Position numbers and translations under genes: made by a program
Notes under the pieces: model-generated
Seen by the model: the letters and a program-made list of their open reading frames with translations, nothing else
Told to the model about the DNA's origin: nothing
Database searches by the model: none
Shown here: piece by piece, positions 1-8,118 of the stretch
How positions within the stretch are numbered: position 1 is the first letter of the stretch
Layout: every line of letters begins with the position of its first letter
Source: CAZHMN01 sp964533705
GTDB lineage: Bacteria; Electryoneota; B3-LCP
Direction of reading: 5' to 3'
Assembly (NCBI GenBank): GCA_964533705.1
Contig: CAZHMN010000080.1
Coordinates: 1-13,855 of the forward strand
DNA: 13,855 nucleotides

Positions 1-3000
1 AACATTCTCCTGATTGCGGCGGCAACGCTGCTGCTGTGCCACACCGCTTCGGCCTGGACGCGGCTGCCGGAATGGGTTCTGGAAACCGAGACCGCCGTCT
101 GGCTGGCAACTCCTGCGGGACTCTTCCAATATGACGCCGATGGCGAAGTTTTCATCCCCGAGGAATTCCCGCAAAAGCCCGACTTAGCCCCTTTCGAAAT
201 CATATCTGACGGCGAGCAGTTATGGGTTATTTCAGATTCCGCCGCTGCTTACATTGACCTCTTCACCGGCGGGCGGTACGTTTACACCCCATCCGTTGGC
301 TTGCCGCCGGGCCGGCTGACCTGCATTGCCTTTGCAGAAGACTATGTCTGGGTGGGCAGCGAACGCGGAGCGGCTCGCTTCGACCGGCTGATCGAGCAGT
401 GGGAATACCTGCCGCTTAAACGCGCTGATTGGTCGGAGGGAACAAGCCGAGTTTACAAAATTCAACCCGTGGGCGAATATGTCTATCTGGCAACCGAGGC
501 CGGTATTCTACGCTTCGATAATCAGACCGAAACGCTGCTGCTTTACGGATCAAAGGACGGCCTTCAGGCGGGTAAGTACCGAGATTTACGGCGTATAGGG
601 GATGAGCTCTGGTGTTTCGGGGAGTCGGGTATAGACGTTTATTCCACCAGCCAGCGTAACTGGTCCTTTTTGGGAATAAAGCAGGGATTCCGCAGCAAGG
701 AATGGAGGGATATAGAAGAGGTCGAAGGAGATTTATATTTACTACACTCCGGCGGCATTGACATTTGCGAAGTTTCAAGCCGGAGGGTTTATCCCTTTGA
801 GCGGGAAAGTCGGCTGTCAAGCTTTGATGCTCGCGATTTTTACGGCAGCACATCCGAACTCTGGTTCGCCACAGATCGAGGATTACTGCGTTACCAGGCC
901 GAGAACGTTCAAACCGGCCAGTCGGAGAACTGGATCCTTTACGATCAAAGCCGGGGGGCGACTGGAGAGGCATTCCACCGATTAGCCGGAGCGGGAAGCA
1001 ACATCTTCGCCAGGAGCCCTGACGGCATCGACGTGCTGGACGTGAAATCCGAAATCTACATCGCGCCATTGATCTTCCCCGAAAAAACGCACGGCTTGGA
1101 GAAAACCGCAGGATTTCCCCAAGTCAAATGGGATGAGCAGGGTTTGCGCATGGCACCCAGCGCCTCAGTAGATCTGGGACTCACGGGCAATTATTCCTAT
1201 TTGATCCGCACCGATGAAGATGAGAGCAGCGACCGCCATCGGGGTAGGCTGCAGCCGTATCTGAATCACTCGTCGGGGAGATCAATTAACGGTCTGTACG
1301 ATAACACCGATCCGGATGAAATCTTCTATGGGGGCACTTACCGCGGCAAGGATGGGGATCTTCTGCGGCGGATTGAAGCCGGCAATCGAGTGCAATTCTC
1401 GCAGACTCTCGACCCTTTTTTCGGACGAACCACCCTGCGGGGCGCAACGGCGATGCTGGAGGCGGGACCCCGATCCGAAACCAAAAAGCGCAATCTATTC
1501 CGCAGCAATTGGACCTTCGGAGAGGTGATTACTCATTCAACACGCGAGTTTTTCAGCGGAACGCAGGGGCCGATATACACTTTGAAGCACCGCGATTTGC
1601 TGGTCGGCAGTGCGGAAGTCTCGCTGAACGGCCGGATTCTATCCGAAGATGAATACACCTTAAATTACACGCTGGGGCAGCTTTTTTTCACCTTCTCCGG
1701 CTGGGAACTGCTGAATGAGGGGGATATCATCGAGGTTTTCTATCAGTACCGACTAAACGATGACGAAATCGGAGAAACGCTGGGAGGCGGAGAGGTGATA
1801 CTTTCCAGCGGCGATGTGCTACAGGTGGCGGTTTCCGCCTTCGATAAAAGCCCCAATTACGCTCAAGCCGATTCTATCGGTGAGGATAGCAATGGTGGTT
1901 TTCAGGGCGGCCAGATCGTGGCGGAGGCAAGGGGTCACCTTTTAAACGGAGAAGGCCAAATTACAATCGGAACGGGCGCGAGCAGTGTAGACTCGAATGA
2001 GGAAAGCGCCTATAGCGGTTTTATCGAGGGCAATTTCAATCGAGGCCCCTGGACCCTGAATGGGAGGTTGCTGGCGCTTTCAGACAGCCTGGCGACATTG
2101 GAAGACCGTTCGACCGAGTTTGGATACCTGGAGGGCGAAGATGAGCTGGGAATACGATTCGAGCCGAGTGGTAAAATCTGGATGGAGGGGAGCACAAAGG
2201 AAAAGCGCGGCAATACCGGTTCGGAGAGAAACCATCATTTCGGGGGACAGCTCTCCCCTATTCCGGGGACTTCGACCTTCGGGACATTCGATTACTTTGA
2301 CGCTGCATCTGACTCCCTCGACAGGGAACGCTGGATCGGATCTCTGGGCGTTGAGACGGCGTTCAGCACTGGCCTGATGGAAGCGTTGAAGTTGCGCAGC
2401 AGTCGCCTGCTGGTACTGGGCCGGATCAGCGAGGTTCGCCTCGACTCGGTTGGAAAACCGGACTCCCTTCTGACCGAGCTGCGCACTCAATCAATCCTGA
2501 CACGATGGACTATTGTACCCGGCCCTAACGTGAATTTCTACCCGGAAGTCCGCTGGACGAAGAGCGAAAAATCCGCAGGCGGCGGATCATTCCAACCGGA
2601 TCGAGAGGAGTTGGCTCCTCGAGGGACTTTTTATTCCCGAGATCTCATTCCTGGCGTCACGACCTACTTAGACGGCGAAGCGAGTTACGTTCAGAATGAT
2701 TTTAATCCAATGTATGATACCAGAAACCTGAAGCTCGAGCGACAGGGCATCGCCCAGATAGACCTGGCGCCCGGCGTCTATCTTGCGACCTTCAATCCGG
2801 TTTCCCTGCGCTTCAACCTGGTGCGCAACGCGGAAGATTCGCTGGTGGGCATCAGCGAAGAGTACAGTCTCTTTGACCTGGGGTTCGGATGGAAGGACTA
2901 TCCGACCAATGCACAGAGCCAGCGCTATGATTCTGACGCTATGCAAATCACCTGGGCGCCCGGTTCCAGATGGCTACTCTATCAGACCGCAACCGAGGTG

Positions 3001-3510
3001 CGTTCCAGCGGCTTGCCGGTGGAGCAGTACTTTACCACCCGCCTGGAATGGAAACCGATCGCCAGCGACCAGATTTACTGGAAGTACAGCTTAAACCGGT
3101 CGTTAGCACCGGACGGGAACGAACTCCGGCACAGACCGGGCCTCGAGTGGTATAGAAGGTGGTCCTCAAAAACGTTTACACGCGGCCAATTCTACGCGAC
3201 GATCACGGATGAGCCTAATCTCAAAAGCTGGGAACTATCTCCCGGTGGCTATCTGGATCGGCGCTTCAGGCTTCCCTGGCAATTAGGACAAGGCACCTTG
3301 CGGACGGATTTATCGCTGGACTATTTTCGAGGGAGTGTGCCGGTCGAGGAGACGAAATTGTCCTTCGGCGGTTACACTCGACTTGATTGGACGTATAAAC
3401 ATTATCTCGTCTTGAGATTTCGGGCCGATGGCGATTACGAGTATTCCTATACGACTTCAAGTGACGACCTGACCTGGCGACTCGAAATCAGAGCGAGTGC
3501 GAGCTTCTAG
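1..3510 (+). CDS. Large propeller/outer-membrane beta-barrel-like protein, 5' truncated
   Basis: The reading frame is open from base 1 to the TAG at 3508-3510 (1169 visible residues), so the gene begins upstream of the window. The first TTG/ATG-like codon at 301 is internal. Residues 1-18 are the hydrophobic end of a Sec signal peptide with an ASA|W cleavage site. From about 28 to 360 there are roughly eight repeats of the form [VL]W-x(4-6)-G-[ILA] about 45 residues apart (for example WVGSERGAARF, LWFATDRGLLRY). This is the pattern of two-component-regulator or PorZ-type beta-propellers. About 434-585 resembles the linker of SprA-like FCB proteins, with YDNTDPDEIFYGG and a segment containing LNGR, YTLNY and EVFYQYR. 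From about 585 to the end there are alternating aromatic/polar strands ending RASASF, with the terminal Phe typical of outer-membrane barrels. I infer an outer-membrane protein with a periplasmic or surface propeller. Function is unknown and the family assignment is from memory. Confidence 0.8.
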   Translation, partial: NILLIAAATLLLCHTASAWTRLPEWVLETETAVWLATPAGLFQYDADGEVFIPEEFPQKPDLAPFEIISDGEQLWVISDSAAAYIDLFTGGRYVYTPSVGLPPGRLTCIAFAEDYVWVGSERGAARFDRLIEQWEYLPLKRADWSEGTSRVYKIQPVGEYVYLATEAGILRFDNQTETLLLYGSKDGLQAGKYRDLRRIGDELWCFGESGIDVYSTSQRNWSFLGIKQGFRSKEWRDIEEVEGDLYLLHSGGIDICEVSSRRVYPFERESRLSSFDARDFYGSTSELWFATDRGLLRYQAENVQTGQSENWILYDQSRGATGEAFHRLAGAGSNIFARSPDGIDVLDVKSEIYIAPLIFPEKTHGLEKTAGFPQVKWDEQGLRMAPSASVDLGLTGNYSYLIRTDEDESSDRHRGRLQPYLNHSSGRSINGLYDNTDPDEIFYGGTYRGKDGDLLRRIEAGNRVQFSQTLDPFFGRTTLRGATAMLEAGPRSETKKRNLFRSNWTFGEVITHSTREFFSGTQGPIYTLKHRDLLVGSAEVSLNGRILSEDEYTLNYTLGQLFFTFSGWELLNEGDIIEVFYQYRLNDDEIGETLGGGEVILSSGDVLQVAVSAFDKSPNYAQADSIGEDSNGGFQGGQIVAEARGHLLNGEGQITIGTGASSVDSNEESAYSGFIEGNFNRGPWTLNGRLLALSDSLATLEDRSTEFGYLEGEDELGIRFEPSGKIWMEGSTKEKRGNTGSERNHHFGGQLSPIPGTSTFGTFDYFDAASDSLDRERWIGSLGVETAFSTGLMEALKLRSSRLLVLGRISEVRLDSVGKPDSLLTELRTQSILTRWTIVPGPNVNFYPEVRWTKSEKSAGGGSFQPDREELAPRGTFYSRDLIPGVTTYLDGEASYVQNDFNPMYDTRNLKLERQGIAQIDLAPGVYLATFNPVSLRFNLVRNAEDSLVGISEEYSLFDLGFGWKDYPTNAQSQRYDSDAMQITWAPGSRWLLYQTATEVRSSGLPVEQYFTTRLEWKPIASDQIYWKYSLNRSLAPDGNELRHRPGLEWYRRWSSKTFTRGQFYATITDEPNLKSWELSPGGYLDRRFRLPWQLGQGTLRTDLSLDYFRGSVPVEETKLSFGGYTRLDWTYKHYLVLRFRADGDYEYSYTTSSDDLTWRLEIRASASF

Positions 3511-3700
3511 ATAGTTTGTCAAGAATAATAAAATCGCCCGTATTAAATAATTTTACTTGATTCTGGAGATAAATTTTCGTAATTTTTATTTTATTCCTTC
3601 AACAATTGCATGCAAATTGTAAGCGCAAATCGAATGTTCACCCGTCGTTTGTCCATCGGTTAGGCAATAGAAGGTGGAACGGGTTCAAAGAACAGGCACA
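3511..3700 (+). other. AT-rich intergenic region before the DUF362 cluster
   Basis: This 190-base region is clearly more AT-rich than its flanks, particularly 3511-3620, and holds no credible ORF. It is the natural place for a promoter of the downstream cluster. TTGTCA at 3516-3521 and TTGATT at 3557-3562 resemble a -35 box, but neither has a convincing -10 at normal spacing, and no clear Bacteroidota-type TTTG/TAnnTTTG pair is present. No clear terminator hairpin follows the upstream gene. Confidence 0.45.
3602..3620. promoter_or_regulatory. Palindrome, possible operator
   Basis: ACAATTGCATGCAAATTGT contains the perfect 10-base palindrome TTGCATGCAA (3606-3615). Its flanks ACAA and ATTGT extend the symmetry with one base missing on the left side. 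It lies about 80-100 bases upstream of the first DUF362 gene, inside the only sizeable non-coding gap before the cluster. It could be a regulator-binding site. Chance occurrence in AT-rich DNA cannot be excluded and no regulator gene is in the window. Confidence 0.3.
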
Positions 3701-4767
3701 ATGAATCGGCGAAAATTCCTCAAAGCCGCGGCTGCTTCAGCCGCAGCTATTAGCCTTCCCGTGGGGACTTTCTCGATCTTGAGTCGCCGCTCCACCGCTT
3801 CCGGGTTGCTGGATGACCCGCGAGTACTCGTCGTTCGGGATATGGCTGCACATACAGGCTCACAGATTGAAGCAGACATTGTCCGGGTGATGATGGACGA
3901 GGCGATCAGGCGCTATACCAACATCATGGACGTTGGCGAAGCATACCGATCGGTATTTCCCGGCATCTCCTCTGATTCAGTTATCGGAATTAAGGTCAAC
4001 TGCATCAATAGTTCGCTTTCAACGCACCCGATGGTGGTGGATGCCTTAGCCACCGGATTGCAGGAGATGACTTTCAGCGGCGACCCCTTTCCCGCCAACA
4101 ACATCATCATCTGGGATAGGACCACGTGGGAACTGCAGAACGCCGGGTACACCATCAATAGCGGCTCTACCGGTATCCGCTGTTTCAGCAGCGATTCGGT
4201 GGGTTACGATAATATGTATTTGAACTGCAACGGATCGTACCAACACCCGTCGAAAATTTTGACGGAATATTGCAATTACCTGATTTCCTTCGGAGTCATG
4301 AAGAATCATGGCTTCGCCGGCGTGACCTTCAGCATGAAAAACCATTACGGTTCGATCCAGAATCCCGGGGGAATGCATGGGAATAATTGCAATCCTTATG
4401 TACCCTCTGTAAATCAGCAGATTCGTGACGTATTGGGCATTCAGGAAAGCCTTTTTATCGTGGATGCCGTTTTCGGCTGTTATTACGGTGGCCCCGGCGG
4501 CCCCCCTAATATGACTTACGACGGTATAATCTTGGGTGAAGACCGTGTCGCTGTGGACGCCGTTTGCAGAAGCATATTAGCGGATCATGGGTGTACTACA
4601 ATCAATATTTCCGGCTACATTGACACGGCGGCCCAACCTCCTTATAGCCTGGGCATCGCTGATCTCAGCCAGATCGAGCGGGTGGATGTTTTGAATCCGT
4701 CCAAACCGGTGGAGAACCTGATGGTAATTCATAACGGTTCAGACGCTATTCTGGAATGGTCAACACC
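3701..4767 (+). CDS. Tat-exported divergent DUF362 protein, paralogue 1 (3' end lost in assembly gap)
   Basis: The protein starts MNRRKFLK, a twin-arginine signal, followed by an Ala-rich hydrophobic stretch and a likely cleavage near STAS|G. An in-frame GTG at 3674 would add nine residues before the Met, but ATG 3701 gives a Tat signal of normal length, so I prefer it; ribosome-site evidence is weak for both. Residues about 40-340 match the DUF362 pattern: IKVN (96-99), MKNHGFAG (200-207), a second MKNHYG (212-217) and RVAVD (282-286). Cysteines 161, 230 and 298 are shared with paralogues 2 and 3. No CxxCxxC ferredoxin motif is present. After residue 340 a fibronectin-III-like segment begins (VENLMV...LEWSTP) and runs into the N gap. 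The substrate is unknown. It is closely related to the next gene along its whole length, which indicates tandem duplication. Predicted location: periplasm or beyond. Confidence 0.85.
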
Positions 4768-4867
4768 NNNNNNNNNNNNNNNNNNNNNNNNNNNNNNNNN
4801 NNNNNNNNNNNNNNNNNNNNNNNNNNNNNNNNNNNNNNNNNNNNNNNNNNNNNNNNNNNNNNNNNNN
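4768..4867. other. Assembly gap, exactly 100 N
   Basis: A run of exactly 100 N is the usual placeholder for a gap of unknown size, so the true length and reading frame across it are not known. It falls inside the C-terminal fibronectin-III-like region of the first DUF362 paralogue. Aligning with paralogue 2, the missing part would be about 50 codons if the two proteins end alike. Confidence 0.95.
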
Positions 4868-4980
4868 GTGAAACCATTCAGGGCATCTTTTAACCTGAAA
4901 AGTCCATCATGCCAGCGCTCAGATTAGATTTGATGACAGTAGTTCGTGGACGATGAGAATCCAGGAAAGATCAGTTAGAC
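4868..4980 (+). other. Gap-to-gene segment with uncertain end of DUF362 paralogue 1
   Basis: Three endings of the upstream gene are possible. One frame stops at once (TGA 4869-4871), which could complete a W-stop ending like that of paralogue 2. A second gives ETIQGIF and TAA at 4891-4893. A third gives VKPFRASF... and TAG at 4925-4927. The third owes its apparent continuity only to the N run. The last 50 bases carry AGGAAAG at 4963-4969, 11 bases before the next ATG, a weak ribosome site. Confidence 0.5.
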
Positions 4981-6261
4981 ATGCAGAAACCGAAGAAGAA
5001 TGTAAATGGCAAGAATTCCAACAAATTAAGCCGACGTGAATTCATACGTTCGGCTTCTCTGGCGGCCACAGCTGCAGCGGCCCTGCCCTCAACGTTTGGG
5101 TCATTTTTCATCATCAGCCGCAGGGCGACCGCACAACCACCCCCGCTGGATCAAGTTCGAGTAGTCGTTTCACGCGATGAGTCAGCACACACCGGCTCCC
5201 AGATCAATACCGACTACGTCAAAGTGGTGATGGATGAAGCCATCCGACGGCTCACCGGCATTTTCGAAACCGGAGAGGCTTACAAATCGAGCTTTCCCGG
5301 AATCACTTTGGACAGTGTCATCGGCATTAAGATAAACAGCATCAACACGCCTCTATCAACGCACCCGGCCGTCGTTGACGCTCTGACTCTGGGACTACAA
5401 GAGATGACGTTCAATGGGACGCCATTCCCAGCCAATAACATCATCATCTGGGATCGCTACAACTGGGAACTTCAGGCTGCCGGATACACGATAAATGCTA
5501 GCCCCACGGGCGTCCGTTGCTTCGGAACCGATACGGTCGGGTACGACAGTACAGTCAGCTTAAATTGCAGCGGGTCCATTCAGCACCCTTCCCGAATTCT
5601 CACAGAGTACATTGATTATCACGTTGATTTTGCCGTGCTTAAGAACGCAGGTGGCGCCGGTTTGACCCTAACGCTGAAGAACAATTACGGCTGCATAGAC
5701 TCGCCTTCTAACCTCCACTCCAACAACTGTAATCCAGGAATTCCTTCAGTTAATCAGCAGATCAGAGACGAGCTCAACGTAATCGAAGCCCTCTTCATCG
5801 TTGACGCCATCTTTGGCTGCTACAGCGGGGGCCCGATGGGACCGCCGAACATGATCTATGACGGAATCATCATGGGGCAGGATCGGGTGGCGGTGGATAG
5901 CATCGGCCGCAGCATCCTGGAGGAATACGGCTGCACCACATTAGCCTATTCCACGCACGTGGACACGGCTGCAGAACCGCCCTACAATCTGGGCACCAAT
6001 AATCTGGACGAAATTCACAGGTTGGACGTTCTCAACCCTTCCCTCCCTGTCGAGAACCTACGCCTTCAAAAAGAAAATCGCAACATCAGTCTGAGATGGT
6101 CGACGCCGGAATATACTGGTTATTTCAGCGTACAGCGCAGTTCCGATCCCAGCTTTACATCCTATGAGGAAATCGGCCTGACCCGGGCTAACCGATTCAT
6201 TGATCACGAAGCTGTCCATCAAGGTGAAAAGAGCTTTTACCGGGTCGTCAAAACCTGGTAG
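4981..6261 (+). CDS. Tat-exported divergent DUF362 protein with FN3-like tail, paralogue 2
   Basis: 426 residues. A basic n-region leads to the Tat motif SRREFIR (17-23), a hydrophobic Ala-rich stretch, a second Arg pair (47-48) and a probable cleavage ATA|Q at 51. The DUF362-like domain (about 56-350) has IKIN (116-119), NNIIIWDR (152-159), a KN-rich centre (220-236) and RVAVD (302-306). Cys 180, 250 and 318 are shared with paralogues 1 and 3. It departs from them at the central motif: the His of MKNH is Ala 223 and the His of KNHYG is Asn 235. Residues 355-426 form a fibronectin-III-like domain (LRWSTP, SVQRSSDPSF, SFYRV) that ends the protein, so no T9SS tail is present. It lies 30 bases upstream of the LamG gene. 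Function is unknown; the loss of His may mean altered substrate use or a structural role. Confidence 0.85.
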   Translation: MQKPKKNVNGKNSNKLSRREFIRSASLAATAAAALPSTFGSFFIISRRATAQPPPLDQVRVVVSRDESAHTGSQINTDYVKVVMDEAIRRLTGIFETGEAYKSSFPGITLDSVIGIKINSINTPLSTHPAVVDALTLGLQEMTFNGTPFPANNIIIWDRYNWELQAAGYTINASPTGVRCFGTDTVGYDSTVSLNCSGSIQHPSRILTEYIDYHVDFAVLKNAGGAGLTLTLKNNYGCIDSPSNLHSNNCNPGIPSVNQQIRDELNVIEALFIVDAIFGCYSGGPMGPPNMIYDGIIMGQDRVAVDSIGRSILEEYGCTTLAYSTHVDTAAEPPYNLGTNNLDEIHRLDVLNPSLPVENLRLQKENRNISLRWSTPEYTGYFSVQRSSDPSFTSYEEIGLTRANRFIDHEAVHQGEKSFYRVVKTW

Positions 6262-6291
6262 CAACCAACAATAGCGGACAATCATAAAGCT

Positions 6292-8118
6292 ATGAATTTC
6301 TCCTTTCGATTCGGATTTATTGCCGCCCTGATCCTCTCGCTCATCGCATTCAGTCCGACCTTCGCTCAAACGCAATACGCTATAGATTCCCAGGCAGGCT
6401 GCCGCGGCGAGGTACCTGCCGATCCGGGGCTGAGTCCTACTGTTTTATGGTCGGCCGAAGCCTGGGTTTATCTCCTGGAAGACGAAATCCACCAACAACT
6501 GATCTTGCGGAGTGATTCCCAGGTGGGAAATTTTTCGCTGGGGGTTTTAGAGGGCAAGGCGTCGGCGACCCTCATTCTCACAGGGCCGGTTGCGCTTGAA
6601 GTTTCAGGACAGACGCCGCTCCCGCTGGGAGCCTGGGCGCATCTGGCGATGTGCTACGACGGCGGCGGCCTGCGGCTGTTTATGAACGGAATCCAGGAGG
6701 CTTTCCTTCCCTATTCGGGAACTCCGGCCCAGGCTCCCGGGCCGATTTACATCGGAGGGAGTTCCACGGAGCAATTTTGCGGATGGGTTGACGAAACGCG
6801 GCTTTCGGATACAATCCGCTACGATGAGAATTTCGATCCCTTTTACGTCTACCTCGTTGATCTTCGGGTCGGTGACCAGCAGGTTCCGGGCTGGGCTCTG
6901 GGCACCGGCGCCGGAGATTTGGCGGAAGCCTGGGATTATCAGAGCCTCTACGATCTGATTGACGGGGCCGCGGAAGTCTATATCGCCCATAACTTTCAAT
7001 ACGCAGTGCGCCAGTACTACTACGGCCAGATCGGTGGGCAAGACGAAGAGCTGGAACTCTGGATGTTCGACCAGGGTACACCGGAGGATGCCGAAGAACT
7101 TTTTCACGACCCCTTGATCGCTCCACCGGTGGCCATCCCCATTGATAATATCGGTGCGGAAGCCCGCATAGACTCAGGCCTTCTTTATTTCGTTCTCGAT
7201 TTCTGGCGCGACCAGTATTACGCTAAAATCACGATCAGCCATGAAAACGGTACGGAAGAAGCCTGGCAAACTGCGCTGGATTTCGGCGCCGAGGCGGATA
7301 CGAATATCATCACCCGAAATCAGTTTAATGTTGATGCCAACACCGTAGCGCTCTGGCACTTCGACGAAGGTTCCGGTTCACTTTTCCAGGATGCCTCCGG
7401 CAACGGACACGACGGCACCCTGATCAATCCCGCCTGGGCGGCGACGACGCCTTATCAGGAAGTGCTCTATATCACCTCGGCGCAGCTGTTGGAGGGCATT
7501 CAACAGAGCACTGCCATTGATGATGATGATACCGCTCGGATAACTTTCTCAACTCCGGTCGCGCCTTTGGCCATCACTTCCAGAAACATTGACGACATCT
7601 TGCAGCTTTCGCAGGGACATAGCTGGCTCTCAGGCGGCAACCAGATCGGTTCAGCTACATGGAACGATTCAGGGGATACCCTAAGCATCAGTTTTTCACT
7701 CGAAGGAGGCGCACCAACTTTGGCAAACGGAGATACGTTATACCCCAACCCTGAATATTTGTACTCAATTGACAGTCTGCAGGCGGGTGGGTATCGCTTC
7801 GTGCGTTTTGAGGAAGTCTCCAGCGTTCATGCTTTACAGTCTCCTATTCTGCCTCAAGCGGCCAAATTATTCCCGCCGCGACCCACTCCTTTTAATGCCA
7901 GGACACGTATTACCTATCAACTGGCCCATTCCTCGTACGTGACGCTGTGCATCCTGAACCTTTCCGGCCGGGAAGTCGGGGAACTCCATCGAGGATTTCA
8001 AGATGCAGGTCTGCACGCTTATGACTGGAATCCGGAGAATTTAGCATCGGGCATCTATTTCATATCGTTAAGGGCAGATCATGACCAGTTGGTCAGAAAA
8101 ACGGTGCTGATTAAATGA
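6292..8118 (+). CDS. LamG / DUF6599-like surface protein with T9SS-type C-terminal domain
   Basis: 608 residues with a Sec signal peptide (1-25, TFA|Q). Residues about 27-180 form a LamG (concanavalin A-like) domain with AEAWVYL, GAWAHLAMCYDG, RLFMNG and GWVDETRLS. Residues about 197-337 are DUF6599-like and clearly homologous to the lipoprotein encoded downstream: LYDLIDGAAEVYI here, LWDLIDGAAEQYI there. Residues 350-388 read like the start of a second LamG (VALWHFDEGSG, DASGNGHDGTL) that is not completed. A beta-rich segment follows (400-500, IDDDDTARITFS). Residues about 523-608 are a FlgD-like/T9SS type A sorting domain (PTPFNARTRITY, NLSGREV, ASGIYF, KTVLIK). I infer secretion across the outer membrane and surface attachment, with LamG as a possible glycan- or protein-binding part. 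Its stop overlaps the next start by 4 bases. Confidence 0.85.
   Translation: MNFSFRFGFIAALILSLIAFSPTFAQTQYAIDSQAGCRGEVPADPGLSPTVLWSAEAWVYLLEDEIHQQLILRSDSQVGNFSLGVLEGKASATLILTGPVALEVSGQTPLPLGAWAHLAMCYDGGGLRLFMNGIQEAFLPYSGTPAQAPGPIYIGGSSTEQFCGWVDETRLSDTIRYDENFDPFYVYLVDLRVGDQQVPGWALGTGAGDLAEAWDYQSLYDLIDGAAEVYIAHNFQYAVRQYYYGQIGGQDEELELWMFDQGTPEDAEELFHDPLIAPPVAIPIDNIGAEARIDSGLLYFVLDFWRDQYYAKITISHENGTEEAWQTALDFGAEADTNIITRNQFNVDANTVALWHFDEGSGSLFQDASGNGHDGTLINPAWAATTPYQEVLYITSAQLLEGIQQSTAIDDDDTARITFSTPVAPLAITSRNIDDILQLSQGHSWLSGGNQIGSATWNDSGDTLSISFSLEGGAPTLANGDTLYPNPEYLYSIDSLQAGGYRFVRFEEVSSVHALQSPILPQAAKLFPPRPTPFNARTRITYQLAHSSYVTLCILNLSGREVGELHRGFQDAGLHAYDWNPENLASGIYFISLRADHDQLVRKTVLIK

Noticed and set aside
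416..1069. 217-residue minus-strand ORF inside the propeller gene
   Set aside because: It is antisense to a coherent propeller-coding frame and has a low-complexity Arg/Pro-rich translation with no recognisable domain.
2080..2490. Minus-strand and alternate-frame ORFs within the barrel region
   Set aside because: They are shadows of the long + strand frame, with no domain or ribosome-site support.
3674..3700. GTG at 3674 as start of the first DUF362 paralogue
   Set aside because: It places nine extra residues before a good Tat signal beginning MNRRKFLK, and the AGAAGG run abuts the GTG without proper spacing. It is still possible, but less likely than ATG 3701.
4768..4867. Collapsed repeat as the cause of the gap
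   Set aside because: The two flanking paralogues are similar in protein but clearly diverged at nucleotide level, so simple repeat collapse is not well supported.
4868..4927. VKPFRASF... as the true C-terminus of paralogue 1
   Set aside because: The frame is joined only through 100 N of unknown real length, and the sequence does not resemble the end of paralogue 2.
6604..7126. Two overlapping minus-strand ORFs of 167 and 148 residues in the LamG gene
   Set aside because: They overlap each other and the DUF6599-like coding region, and their translations are Arg/Pro-rich and unstructured.
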